Of a DNA stretch of 34,557 nucleotides, positions 1 to 6,994 are shown piece by piece (position 1 is the first letter of the stretch; every line of letters starts with the position of its first letter). The notes under the pieces were generated by a model that was given only the letters and a program-made list of their open reading frames with translations, had not been told where the DNA came from and did not search any database. Both the position numbers and the translations under genes were made by a program. The stretch comes from an uncultured Oscillospiraceae bacterium. Lineage in GTDB: Bacteria; Bacillota; Clostridia; Oscillospirales; Oscillospiraceae. The stretch spans positions 1-34,557 of the forward strand of contig CANQQU010000018.1 in the NCBI GenBank assembly GCA_947626085.1, in the 5' to 3' direction.

Positions 1-158
1 CTGCCGATGTTGTGGCAGTAATACGGCTCCAGCCGCTCATACAGCCACTCATAATCCATGACCTTTTCAATCTTCCGTAGAAGATGGTCTTTGGGCACCA
101 ACGCCTCTAAATCCGTGATAACCGGCTCCCGCCGGGAATCCTTCCTCCACTGTTCCAT
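1..158 (-). mobile_element. IS1182-family transposase, N-terminal fragment (runs off left edge)
   Basis: Only the first ~52 codons lie inside the window. The frame opens at ATG (156-158) with an AGGGGGTG ribosome binding site just upstream and reads M-E-Q-W-R-K-D, then 'LVPKDHLLRKIEK' and 'YEWLYERLEPYYCHN'. This 'VPKDHLLRKI...LEPYY' opening is typical of IS1182-family transposases, whose N-terminal helical domain precedes a DDE catalytic domain; that domain would lie beyond the left edge. Neither terminal inverted repeat can be identified here, so the element's boundary is unknown. It is read in the same direction as the cotJ operon and lies 117 bp beyond cotJC. Whether the copy is intact cannot be judged. 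Confidence 0.8.
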
Positions 159-180
159 TCCAGCACCCCCTGTTGCCACA

Positions 181-209
181 ATTATAGCATATTTTGGGGC
201 GTTTTGAAA
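181..209 (-). promoter_or_regulatory. Candidate promoter for the transposase gene
   Basis: On the minus strand a perfect TATAAT (181-186) lies 17 bp downstream of TTTCAA (204-209), a poor -35 match. It is about 22 bp upstream of the transposase ATG. The -10 box is good, the -35 weak, so this is only a candidate. Confidence 0.35.
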
Positions 210-228
210 GACTTTTTTGACAAGCTGT

Positions 229-261
229 GTCCCCGGCTGAAAACAGCCGGGGACGGTTTTT
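229..261. terminator. GC-rich hairpin downstream of cotJC
   Basis: An 11-bp perfect stem (229-239 with 244-254) closes an AAAA loop and is followed on the plus strand by a T-run (257-261). On the minus strand, the direction of cotJC, there is no T-run immediately after the stem. It still sits 22 bp beyond the cotJC stop codon and probably ends that transcript, and it would terminate plus-strand transcription more efficiently. Confidence 0.6.
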
Positions 262-275
262 GTCGCCTCGATCCG

Positions 276-872
276 TCAAATATCCATTGCCGGGTTCATG
301 TAGTACACGTTCTTCTGGTTCAGCTTTTCCCGCAGCAGCTGCATGGCCTCGCCGAACCGCTGGAAGTGGACCACCTCCCGCTCCCGGAGGAACTTGATCA
401 CGTCGTTCACATCCGGGTCGTCGGAGAGCCGGAGAATGTTGTCGTAGGTCACGCGGGCCTTTTGCTCGGCGCCCAGGTCCTCCGCCAGGTCGGCGATGGG
501 GTCGCCCTTGACCTCTATAGAGGCGGCGCTCCAGGGGAACCCGGAGGCGGCGGTGGGGTAGACCCCCACGGTGTGGTCCACAAAATAGGGGGCGAAGGCC
601 GGGTCCTTGATCTGGGCGTCCTTCAGATTCCGGGTCAGCTGATGCACGATCGCGCCCACGATCTCCAAATGCCCCAGCTCCTCGGTGCCGATATCCGTCA
701 GCAGGCCCTTGAGCTCATCGAAGGGCATGGAGTACCGCTGGGATAGGTAGCGCAGGGAAGCGCCCAGCTCCCCGTCCGGTCCGCCGTATTGGGAAATAAT
801 GATCGCCGCCAGCCTGGGGTTGGGCTTGTCGATTTTTACGGGGTACTGCAGCTTCTTGTCATATACAAACAT
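276..872 (-). CDS. cotJC: Spore coat protein CotJC (manganese catalase family)
   Basis: A 198-residue protein of the manganese catalase family, the size of Bacillus CotJC. The family is a four-helix bundle carrying a dinuclear manganese site that breaks down hydrogen peroxide; CotJC is built into the spore coat. The expected metal ligands are visible: Glu35 (GPDGE), Glu65 and His68 (TEELGH), Glu136 (GAEQK) and Glu166/His169 (REVVH). Catalase-type chemistry is therefore possible, though activity is inferred only. The gene follows the cotJA-cotJB fusion by 2 nt and has its own AGGAGG site inside the end of that gene, so the two are co-transcribed. In B. subtilis the cotJ operon is mother-cell (sigma-E) controlled; I could not confirm a sigma-E promoter here. 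Confidence 0.93.
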   Translation of the reverse strand: MFVYDKKLQYPVKIDKPNPRLAAIIISQYGGPDGELGASLRYLSQRYSMPFDELKGLLTDIGTEELGHLEIVGAIVHQLTRNLKDAQIKDPAFAPYFVDHTVGVYPTAASGFPWSAASIEVKGDPIADLAEDLGAEQKARVTYDNILRLSDDPDVNDVIKFLREREVVHFQRFGEAMQLLREKLNQKNVYYMNPAMDI

Positions 873-874
873 AG

Positions 875-1315
875 TTAGCCCTCCTGATTCTGGCAGTATT
901 CCCAGGGCCAGGGGTCATCCAGCCAGCGATAAGGCCCTGTGACCGGGGTCGCGTGGTTCAACGGCCCGTATTTTTCGGAATACTCCCGCATTCCCTTATG
1001 GTAAAGCTCCTGGTAGGTGCGATACAAGGACAGCGCCTCCTGATCACCGCAGTGGGTGTCCAGGTAAAGCGCCAGCTCCTGAATGGCGAAGGCCATCGTC
1101 TGAAGCTCCGTCAGAGGTGTGACCGGCTTCTCCTTTTGGTTGACCATCCCCATGAAGGGAAGGTCCAGTCCGGGGAATAGGGTGCCCCGCACCAAGGCCT
1201 TCCGCGCCTCGTATTTCGGCGGGTCCTCCAGCTGGAAGGGCACATAGGGGTTGGCAAGGGGCGCCATAGCGGGCAGGCGGCCTTCCCAGCCGGGTCGTTC
1301 CTTTTTCTGATCCAA
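875..1315 (-). CDS. cotJA-cotJB: Fused spore coat-associated protein CotJA-CotJB
   Basis: One uninterrupted frame encodes what are two separate small proteins in Bacillus. Residues ~16-58 match CotJA (ANPYVPFQ...LVRGTLFPGLDLPF) and residues ~68-146 match CotJB (LTELQ...LALYLDTH...EKYGPLN...WPWEY). They are joined by a short linker around MVNQKEKPVTP. The start chosen is TTG at 1313-1315, because a GGAGGAA site lies 6 nt upstream; a further in-frame TTG at 1328-1330 overlaps that site and is less likely. CotJA is needed in Bacillus to bring CotJC into the coat, so direct linkage to CotJB and co-transcription with cotJC fits a coat subcomplex. cwlD, another sporulation gene, is divergent across the 161-bp gap upstream. 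A sequencing error removing a stop codon is the alternative explanation for the fusion. Confidence 0.88.
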   Translation of the reverse strand: MDQKKERPGWEGRLPAMAPLANPYVPFQLEDPPKYEARKALVRGTLFPGLDLPFMGMVNQKEKPVTPLTELQTMAFAIQELALYLDTHCGDQEALSLYRTYQELYHKGMREYSEKYGPLNHATPVTGPYRWLDDPWPWEYCQNQEG

Positions 1316-1476
1316 AGCAGATTCCTCCAATCGTCAGATTCGGAACCATCGGAGGCAAGCGTCTCCTGTCGTTCCGGGTCATGCTATGCCACATTTCGCC
1401 GGTTGGTGCATGGGAGCGGTTCCCGGCGCATAGACCATAGGGGAGCCGTCCCGAAGGATATGGAGGTGTTTTCCGA

Positions 1477-2187
1477 ATGAAAACAAAACGCTTGCTCCGC
1501 TCGCTGCTGCCGGTGTACATCTTTTGCCTGGGCGCGCTGCTGCTTTCGGCCCTGGGGAGCAGCCGGGCGGTGACTGCCATCACCCAAAACGCGCCGCTGC
1601 CCCAGCGCAGGTGCGTGATCATCGACGCGGGCCACGGTGGGGAGGATGGGGGTGCCACCTCCTGCTCCGGGGTGCTGGAAAGCCAGATCAACCTGGAAAT
1701 TGCCTTGAGGCTCAACGACCTGCTGAACCTTCTGGGCTACGATACCCGGATGGTCCGCACCACGGACACCTCCGTCTACACTCAAGGCACGACCATCGCC
1801 GCGAAGAAGGCATCGGACCTCAAGGAGCGGGTGAAGCTGGTCAACAGCGAACCCAACGCCCTGCTGATCAGCATCCATCAAAACACCTTTCCCGACAGCC
1901 GGTACAGCGGCGCACAGGTCTTTTTCGCCCGAGATCCCGAGAGCCGGGCCCTGGCGAAGGCCCTCCAGACGGCGCTGGTGGAGTATCTAAACCCCGGCAG
2001 TCAGCGTCAGCCCAAGCGGGCCACCGGCATCTATTTGATGGAACACATCGAGCGGCCCGGGGCCCTGATCGAATGTGGATTCCTTTCCAATCCCGAGGAG
2101 GAGGCCCGGCTCCGGGACCCGTCCTACCAGCAATCGCTTTGCTGCGTCATTGCGGCGACGGTGAGCAATTTTCTTGACCAGACGTAG
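1477..2187 (+). CDS. cwlD: Germination-specific N-acetylmuramoyl-L-alanine amidase CwlD
   Basis: A 236-residue Amidase_3 protein with an N-terminal membrane anchor or signal segment (about residues 8-28, LLPVYIFCLGALLL). The zinc site is intact: His53 in DAGHGGEDGG, Glu68, His134 in SIHQN, and catalytic Glu199 in LIECGFLSNPEE. CwlD removes peptide side chains from muramic acid, the first step in making muramic delta-lactam in spore cortex, which cortex-lytic enzymes need at germination. The size and the lack of cell-wall-binding repeats fit CwlD rather than a vegetative autolysin. It is divergent from the cotJ operon and 45 bp upstream of radA in the same direction, so the two may be co-transcribed. 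Confidence 0.9.
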   Translation: MKTKRLLRSLLPVYIFCLGALLLSALGSSRAVTAITQNAPLPQRRCVIIDAGHGGEDGGATSCSGVLESQINLEIALRLNDLLNLLGYDTRMVRTTDTSVYTQGTTIAAKKASDLKERVKLVNSEPNALLISIHQNTFPDSRYSGAQVFFARDPESRALAKALQTALVEYLNPGSQRQPKRATGIYLMEHIERPGALIECGFLSNPEEEARLRDPSYQQSLCCVIAATVSNFLDQT

Positions 2188-2232
2188 GATCTTTGCTATA
2201 ATGAAAGAAAAAGAAGGGGGAGGATCAACCCC

Positions 2233-3600
2233 ATGGCAAAGAGCAAAACCGTCTTTTTCTGCACCGTTTGCGGCAACGAAACCCCCAAATGGCAGGGCCG
2301 CTGCCCCGCCTGCGGCGCCTGGAACACCTTGGAGGAGCATGTTCAGAAGCCCTCCTCCGCGACGCCAGCCGCCCGGAGCGGCCCTCTGGGCGCCTCCCGG
2401 AGCCCGAAAAGGCTGTCCCAGATCGACGCCGGCAGTGAGATCCGCTTTTCCACCGGCCTGGGAGAGCTGGACCGGGTCCTGGGCGGCGGCGCGGTGGCGG
2501 GCTCTCTGGTGCTGGTGGGCGGCGCGCCGGGGATCGGCAAGTCCACGCTGCTGCTCCAGATCTGCACCCGGCTCTGCCAGGAGCGGCGGGTGCTCTACGT
2601 CTCCGGGGAGGAGAGCGAGAGCCAGCTTAAGCTCCGGGCGGCGCGGCTGAAGGTGGAGCCGGAAAATCTCTACATCCTCTCCGAGACTCGCCTGTCCGAT
2701 ATTTTGGAGGCGGTGGAGGAGCTGAAGCCGGATATTCTCATCGTGGACTCCATCCAGACCCTTTGCAGCGAGGAAAACGACTCCGCTCCCGGCAGCGTTT
2801 CCCAGGTGAAGGACTGCACCATGGCCCTGATGCACCTGAGCAAGAACCAGGGCGTCACCGTTTTCGTGGTGGGACACATCAACAAAGACGGCAACATCGC
2901 CGGCCCCAAGGTCTTGGAGCATATGGTGGACTGCGTCCTCTACTTTGAGGGGGACGCCAACACCTCCTACCGGCTCCTCCGGGCGGCAAAAAACCGTTTC
3001 GGCTCCACCAATGAGATCGGCGTCTTTGAAATGCTGGACGACGGGCTGACGGAGGTGCCCAATCCCTCCCAAATGCTGCTCTCCGGCCGGCCGGAGGGGG
3101 CCTCCGGCACCTGTGTGGCCTGCGTCATGGAGGGGACCCGCCCGGTACTGGCGGAGGTCCAGGTGTTGGTGGCCAAAACCGCCTTGAACGTTCCCCGGCG
3201 CACCGCCGACGGCTTTGATTTCAACCGGGCGGTGCTGCTGCTGGCGGTGGCGGAGCGGCGGGGCGGTATGAAGCTCAGCGCTCTGGACGCCTACATCAAC
3301 GTCATCGGCGGCCTGCGGCTGGATGAGCCCGGGGCGGATCTGCCGGTGATCCTGGCGGCGGCCTCCTCCTACCGGGACCAGCCCATCGATCACAGCCTGG
3401 CGGCCATTGGGGAAGTGGGCCTCACCGGCGAGGTGCGGGCGGTGACCCACCTGAACCAGCGGCTGGCGGAGGCGGCCCGGCTGGGCTTTACCAAATGCGT
3501 CATTCCCCGGGGCGGGGGAGAGAAGCTGGAGATTCCCAAAGGCATGACCGTCTACCGGGTGCGCAACATCCGGGAGGCCATCGAGACCGTGCTGGCCTAG
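2233..3600 (+). CDS. radA: DNA repair protein RadA (Sms)
   Basis: 455 residues, normal RadA length. The order is: N-terminal C4 zinc finger (Cys10, Cys13, Cys24, Cys27); RecA-like ATPase with Walker A GGAPGIGKST (96-105) and Walker B LIVDS (169-173); the RadA-specific KNRFG motif (253-257); and a C-terminal Lon-protease-like domain that serves structurally, without a protease active site. RadA is a branch-migration helicase that processes recombination intermediates with RecA. The ATG is preceded by GGGGGAGG. It lies 45 bp after cwlD. Confidence 0.96.
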   Translation: MAKSKTVFFCTVCGNETPKWQGRCPACGAWNTLEEHVQKPSSATPAARSGPLGASRSPKRLSQIDAGSEIRFSTGLGELDRVLGGGAVAGSLVLVGGAPGIGKSTLLLQICTRLCQERRVLYVSGEESESQLKLRAARLKVEPENLYILSETRLSDILEAVEELKPDILIVDSIQTLCSEENDSAPGSVSQVKDCTMALMHLSKNQGVTVFVVGHINKDGNIAGPKVLEHMVDCVLYFEGDANTSYRLLRAAKNRFGSTNEIGVFEMLDDGLTEVPNPSQMLLSGRPEGASGTCVACVMEGTRPVLAEVQVLVAKTALNVPRRTADGFDFNRAVLLLAVAERRGGMKLSALDAYINVIGGLRLDEPGADLPVILAAASSYRDQPIDHSLAAIGEVGLTGEVRAVTHLNQRLAEAARLGFTKCVIPRGGGEKLEIPKGMTVYRVRNIREAIETVLA

Positions 3601-3615
3601 CAAATTATTTACGGT

Positions 3616-3640
3616 TTGTTAAAAACTATTTAACAATTTT
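3616..3640 (+). terminator. AT-rich hairpin after radA
   Basis: An 8-bp inverted repeat (TTGTTAAA 3616-3623, TTTAACAA 3629-3636) with a 5-nt loop is followed by TTTT, 15 bp after the radA stop. The stem is AT-rich and weak, so this is a possible rather than strong terminator. It abuts the promoter at 3644. Confidence 0.35.
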
Positions 3641-3643
3641 CCC

Positions 3644-3672
3644 TTGACTCTTGGCCCAAAATCCGGTAAAAT
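3644..3672 (+). promoter_or_regulatory. Sigma-A promoter of a small orphan transcript
   Basis: TTGACT (3644-3649), an exact 17-bp spacer, then TAAAAT (3667-3672): a near-consensus vegetative promoter. It points at a ~170-nt unit that ends at the hairpin at 3802-3847. No long gene lies downstream on this strand. Confidence 0.7.
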
Positions 3673-3705
3673 AAAGACAAGCAAAAGGGGAGGTACTCCT
3701 TCCCG

Positions 3706-3765
3706 ATGGATTTGATTCCGATCTGTTCTGCTGCATTTTGGCGGAGGGCCTCGCCGCCAGCCTGA
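3706..3765 (+). CDS. Candidate small ORF, apparently frameshifted
   Basis: Downstream of a strong promoter, an AAAGGGGAGG site (3685-3693) precedes ATG at 3706. As read, the frame gives 19 codons (MDLIPICSAAFW...) and stops at 3763-3765. A -1 shift after the sixth codon (ATC) would instead continue as a hydrophobic stretch, 'LFCCILAEGLAASLTYSV', ending at TAA 3798-3800, one base before the terminator hairpin. That 31-residue product would look like a small membrane peptide and its stop fits the transcript end well. The sequence may therefore hold a single-base deletion, use programmed frameshifting, or be a non-coding RNA. I do not recognise a family. Confidence 0.35.
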   Translation: MDLIPICSAAFWRRASPPA

Positions 3766-3801
3766 CGTATTCGGTCGCGGGTCGCATCAGAATTGTTTAA
3801 G

Positions 3802-3850
3802 AAAACAGCCAAAAAATGGATTTCCCCCTCCATTTTTTGGCTGTTTTATT
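3802..3850. terminator. Strong terminator between convergent units
   Basis: A perfect 19-bp stem (3802-3820 with 3829-3847) with an 8-nt loop TTTCCCCC. The arms end in A/T runs on both strands (AAAA...TTTT), so it can terminate both the plus-strand small transcript and the minus-strand HIT/Xer genes, whose last stop is at 3877. Confidence 0.85.
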
Positions 3851-3876
3851 GCGTTTTAGGGATTAACGAAGAATGA

Positions 3877-4326
3877 TCACGCCCTGTTTAGTTCCGTGAG
3901 CAGCTTGCGTTTCATTTCCGCCAATTCCGTTTCCGTCGGGCGGGTTTCGTCGCTGTACATCCGTTCCATGGGGTAGAGCCAAACAGGGCCCTTCCCGTAT
4001 GTTCCAAGGTCGCCCCGCACTCTGGGGAACAGGTGCCAGTGCAGATGGGCGTCGCCCATCCCAAGAAGCTCATAATTCATCTTTTCCGCCCGGAACGCCC
4101 TGGAAACCACTCCAGCCACAAGGGTCATTTCTTCCAAAAACGCCGCCCGTTCCGCCTTTTCCAGGTGGAAAAGCTCCGTGCAGCCGTGCCGCTTGTACAA
4201 AAACAGGGTATATCCGTAAAAATGCTGATGATCCCCGATCACCACATAGCCGGTATACAGCTCTTTGACAAAATAGGGGTTCGTCCCATTCTGAATCCCG
4301 CGGATTCTGTCGCATATCAGACACAT
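3877..4326 (-). CDS. HIT family protein (histidine-triad nucleotide-binding)
   Basis: 149 residues with the histidine triad HLHWHLF (His94, His96, His98), the catalytic site of HIT hydrolases and transferases that cleave nucleoside phosphoramidates or dinucleotides. The N-terminus MCLICDRI has the Cys-x2-Cys pair of zinc-binding HIT proteins. It lies downstream of the Xer-type recombinase gene in the same direction with a 47-bp gap, and may share its transcript. The substrate cannot be told from sequence. Confidence 0.9.
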   Translation of the reverse strand: MCLICDRIRGIQNGTNPYFVKELYTGYVVIGDHQHFYGYTLFLYKRHGCTELFHLEKAERAAFLEEMTLVAGVVSRAFRAEKMNYELLGMGDAHLHWHLFPRVRGDLGTYGKGPVWLYPMERMYSDETRPTETELAEMKRKLLTELNRA

Positions 4327-4373
4327 ATCATTTTCCGCCTTTCGTTTTCGATCTGGATGGGCAGGGGAGGAGG

Positions 4374-5381
4374 TCAGTCCTCCTCCGGCAGCAGGTCCAG
4401 CTTGGACAGGGGATTGGCCTGGGCGGCGATTTTCAGCTCCGTATTCTCAATATGGGTATAAATTTGAGTGGTGTTCAGATTTTCATGGCCCAAAACCTCC
4501 TGGACCGTCTTCACATCCACGCCGCCGGAGAGCATCATGGTGGCGGCGGTGTGCCGCAGCTTGTGGGCGGAGAATTGGGTGGCGTCCAGGCCCGCCATCA
4601 GCAGGTATTTCTTCACCAGCCGGTGGACCGCCGTGACGCTGATCCGGTTGCCGTCCCGAGAGCCAAACAGGGCCCGATTGTCTGTCAGCACTTTTTTGTT
4701 GCGTTCGGGCAGGTAGGCGTCGATGGCCTTCCGGCAGGGCGTGCCAAAGTAGACAAAGCGCTCCTTGTTGCCCTTGCCGACAACCCGAATCCGATCCTCG
4801 TAAACGTCCGTCAGATTCAGGCCCACCAGCTCGCTGCGCCGGATGCCGCAGTTGAGAAAGAGCATCAAAATGGCGTAGTCCCGCTTGGCGTTGGGGCCGG
4901 AGACCGCCTGGAGCAGCGCGGCGGACTGTTCCATGGTCAGGTATCTGGGCAGGCTTTTCCGGAGCTTGGGATACTCCAGATCGGCCACCGGATTGTCCTT
5001 GAGCTGCTTGGTCCGCACCGTCAGGTACTTATAAAAGGATTTGATGGCCGAGAGCTTCCGGGCCCGGGCGGAGGCGGCGATGCCGTACTCCGGCGCGGCG
5101 GAATCGGGATTCACGGCCCGGTCGTTGGCCAGATAGGATAAAAAGTCGAAAATCTCCGAAGACGTCACGGTGCCCAGAAATTCCGCGTCGATATCCTTGA
5201 TGTCAATGGTGTCCAGATCGGTGTGCAGCGGCATTTCCTGGCGCATGAGTTTCAGGAACCGCAGGAACATCCGCAGGTCTAAATAGTATTCCTGAATGGT
5301 CAGCTGGGACTGGCCCATGATGGTCTCGTGATAAGTAAGGAAATCCCGCAGGATCTGCGGACAGTCGCTGTATCGCTTCAT
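4374..5381 (-). CDS. Xer-type tyrosine recombinase (XerC-like)
   Basis: 335 residues: an N-terminal SAM-like core-binding domain (about 1-115) and a C-terminal phage-integrase catalytic domain. Catalytic residues are all present: Arg181 (GIRRSEL), Lys203, His273-x2-Arg276 (HKLRH), His299 (LGHENL) and nucleophile Tyr308. The start at ATG 5379-5381 is set by GGAGG 5 nt upstream; an upstream TTG (5391-5393) overlaps that site. Xer proteins resolve chromosome dimers at dif, but this N-terminal region is slightly longer than usual and no attachment site is visible, so a role other than dif resolution is possible. A second Xer protein lies at 7828. A long palindrome precedes this gene. Confidence 0.9.
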   Translation of the reverse strand: MKRYSDCPQILRDFLTYHETIMGQSQLTIQEYYLDLRMFLRFLKLMRQEMPLHTDLDTIDIKDIDAEFLGTVTSSEIFDFLSYLANDRAVNPDSAAPEYGIAASARARKLSAIKSFYKYLTVRTKQLKDNPVADLEYPKLRKSLPRYLTMEQSAALLQAVSGPNAKRDYAILMLFLNCGIRRSELVGLNLTDVYEDRIRVVGKGNKERFVYFGTPCRKAIDAYLPERNKKVLTDNRALFGSRDGNRISVTAVHRLVKKYLLMAGLDATQFSAHKLRHTAATMMLSGGVDVKTVQEVLGHENLNTTQIYTHIENTELKIAAQANPLSKLDLLPEED

Positions 5382-5445
5382 AAACGCCTCCAAACGGGAG
5401 AAATGGCCGCCTGCCGGGCCTGACAGGGCTTTGGCGGCTGGAACG

Positions 5446-5489
5446 TCCCTCTAACGCAACAAAATTTTTATTTTGTTGCGTTAGAGGGA
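5446..5489. repeat. 20-bp perfect palindrome (hairpin) between the Xer gene and pfkA
   Basis: Bases 5446-5465 (TCCCTCTAACGCAACAAAAT) are exactly inverted at 5470-5489 around a TTTT centre. It is in the divergent intergenic region, where no terminator is needed, and neither side has the usual tail of a terminator. A second, GC-rich hairpin (5406-5411 with 5433-5438) lies between it and the Xer gene start. It could be a protein-binding operator, an mRNA leader structure or a remnant of a small repeat element. It lacks the 11-6-11 bp layout of dif. Confidence 0.9.
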
Positions 5490-5582
5490 ATCCCAGTCCG
5501 CTTTTCTCCCCTCACGGGTTTTCTTTAACAATAGCACCCCCGGCGGATTCTGTCAAGAGATGAAAAAACTTTTCCTTTTGTC

Positions 5583-5611
5583 TTTACATTCCCGCTCTTC
5601 CGGGTTACAAT
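5583..5611 (+). promoter_or_regulatory. pfkA promoter
   Basis: TTTACA (5583-5588), 17-bp spacer, TACAAT (5606-5611), followed by AGGAGG at 5629-5634 and the pfkA ATG at 5646. A near-consensus sigma-A promoter with a short leader. Confidence 0.85.
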
Positions 5612-5645
5612 AGAGCCAGATATCAAAAAGGAGGCAATTTCATCC

Positions 5646-6617
5646 ATGAGCATTAAACGAATCGGCGTTCTCACCAGCGGCGGCGACGCTCCCGGCATGA
5701 ACGCCTGCGTCCGGGCGGTGGTCCGTACCGCGCTGTATCATAATATCGAGTGCTTCGGCATCCGCCGTGGCTGGCAGGGCCTGATCACCGGCGACATTGT
5801 CCGGCTGGACGAAAAGAGCGTGGCGCACATCATCAACCGGGGCGGCACCATCCTCTACACCGCCCGCAGCCAGGAATTTATGACCGAGGAAGGCCAGAAA
5901 AAGGCCGTCTCTACCTGTAAATTCCTGGGCCTGGAGGGCATCGTGGCCATCGGCGGCGACGGCACCTTCCGGGGCGCCCTGGCGCTGAGTAAGTACGGCA
6001 TCAACGTGGTGGGCATTCCCGGCACCATCGACAACGATATCAGCTGCACTAACTACTGCATCGGCTTTGACACCGCCGCCAACACCGCCATTGAATGCAT
6101 CGACAAGCTGCGGGACACCATGCAGTCCCATGAGCGCTGCTCTGTGGTGGAGGTCATGGGCCGCAACGCCGGGTATCTGGCCATGTATGTGGGCCTGGCG
6201 GTGGGTGCAACAGCAGTGCTGGTCCCCGAAGAACCCATTGATTTTGAACGGGACGTGATCGAAAAGATCCGTCAGGCCCGGTTCAACGGCTTCACCCACT
6301 ACATGATCGTGGTGGCGGAGGGCGCCGGCTCGGCGGCGGACATCGCCAGGCAGATCAAAGAGACCATCGACCTGGATCCCCGAGTGACGGTACTGGGCCA
6401 CATCCAGCGGGGTGGCACCCCTACTGGCCGGGATCGGGTCAACGCCACCAAGATGGGCTATCTGGCGGTGGAGCTGCTGAACCAGGGCAAGACCAACCGG
6501 ATCGTCTGCACCAAGGACGGCGGCTACCTGGACGTGGACATCGACGAGGCGCTGTCCATGAAGAAGGGCATCCAGCGGATGGAAGAAGACGTTCTGGCGG
6601 CCATGACCGGTTTCTGA
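5646..6617 (+). CDS. pfkA: ATP-dependent 6-phosphofructokinase
   Basis: 323 residues, standard length for bacterial PfkA, which phosphorylates fructose 6-phosphate in glycolysis. Visible motifs: nucleotide-binding TSGGDAPGMNA (10-20), IGGDGTF (102-108), catalytic PGTIDND with Asp129 as base, substrate-binding MGRNAGYLA, and HIQRGG near the C-terminus. Glycine as the last residue of GGDG marks the ATP-using rather than pyrophosphate-using type. DISCTNY replaces the DIKGTDY of E. coli, a change I recall as common in clostridial enzymes. It has its own promoter and a terminator shared with the convergent gene at 6662. Confidence 0.96.
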   Translation: MSIKRIGVLTSGGDAPGMNACVRAVVRTALYHNIECFGIRRGWQGLITGDIVRLDEKSVAHIINRGGTILYTARSQEFMTEEGQKKAVSTCKFLGLEGIVAIGGDGTFRGALALSKYGINVVGIPGTIDNDISCTNYCIGFDTAANTAIECIDKLRDTMQSHERCSVVEVMGRNAGYLAMYVGLAVGATAVLVPEEPIDFERDVIEKIRQARFNGFTHYMIVVAEGAGSAADIARQIKETIDLDPRVTVLGHIQRGGTPTGRDRVNATKMGYLAVELLNQGKTNRIVCTKDGGYLDVDIDEALSMKKGIQRMEEDVLAAMTGF

Positions 6618-6629
6618 GAACACACCACT

Positions 6630-6666
6630 AGTAAAGAGGCGCGGGATTCCCCGTGCCTCTTTTACT
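6630..6666. terminator. Bidirectional terminator between pfkA and the 6662 gene
   Basis: Inverted repeat AGTAAAGAGGCGCGGG / CCCGTGCCTCTTTTACT with an ATT(C) loop and a one-base bulge. The T-rich arm serves pfkA; the reverse complement gives a T-containing tail for the minus-strand gene. It overlaps the stop codon of the gene at 6662. Confidence 0.75.
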
Positions 6667-6994
6667 TTGCCTCCTGGTGGAGATACCGGTATGTCACCGT
6701 TTTGCCCGTGGCCTGGGCGTAGGCGATTTCCGACGCGGTGCTTTTTCCGATATAGTCCCCCGGATTGATCACATAGATCCCATCGGACAAGTCAATTTTC
6801 CGCTTATGCATATCGTCCAGCATTTCCTTGACCTGGGGCGTCACTTCCCTGCCGTACTTGTGGTCGGCATGGCCGAACAGGCCCACGGAAAGCACGATTT
6901 TCCCTGCCAGCGTCAACTCCTCCTGGGCTTCCAGAAATTCCTTCTTGAACCGTGTGCTGCCGCACAGCGTGATGACCTGGTACTCCCCGATCAT
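6662..6994 (-). CDS. Nucleoside 2-deoxyribosyltransferase-like protein
   Basis: 110 residues beginning MIGEYQVITLCGSTRF, with DMHKRKIDLSDGIYVINPGDY and STASEIAYA. This is the pattern of a small Rossmann-like group related to nucleoside 2-deoxyribosyltransferases and the DUF4406 family; CGSTRF is the N-terminal phosphate/sugar loop and the S-x-x-SEI-x-YA stretch contains the conserved Glu. The family is known to swap bases on deoxyribonucleosides or hydrolyse them, but members this short are mostly uncharacterised. Its ATG overlaps the stop codon of the upstream nitroreductase by 4 nt (ATGA), so the two are translationally coupled. Confidence 0.75.
   Translation of the reverse strand: MIGEYQVITLCGSTRFKKEFLEAQEELTLAGKIVLSVGLFGHADHKYGREVTPQVKEMLDDMHKRKIDLSDGIYVINPGDYIGKSTASEIAYAQATGKTVTYRYLHQEAK

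Noticed and set aside
67..279. A 70-codon minus-strand ORF
   Set aside because: It overlaps the transposase start in another frame; the transposase frame has family similarity and this one does not.
1331..1476. Sigma-E promoters for cotJ (CATAGCAT on the minus strand near 1380-1387) and cwlD
   Set aside because: The -10-like sequence matches sigma-E partly, but I found no acceptable -35 at the right distance on either strand, so I did not list it.
1987..3603. A 538-codon minus-strand ORF opposite radA and cwlD
   Set aside because: Antisense reading of radA; no ribosome binding site, composition biased to His, Gly, Gln and Pro.
3630..3833. A 67-codon minus-strand ORF
   Set aside because: It reads through a strong plus-strand promoter and the terminator stem and lacks a ribosome binding site.
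5446..5489. The palindrome as a dif site for the neighbouring Xer recombinase
   Set aside because: dif sites have 11-bp arms and a ~6-bp centre with imperfect symmetry; this is a 20-bp perfect inverted repeat with a 4-base centre.
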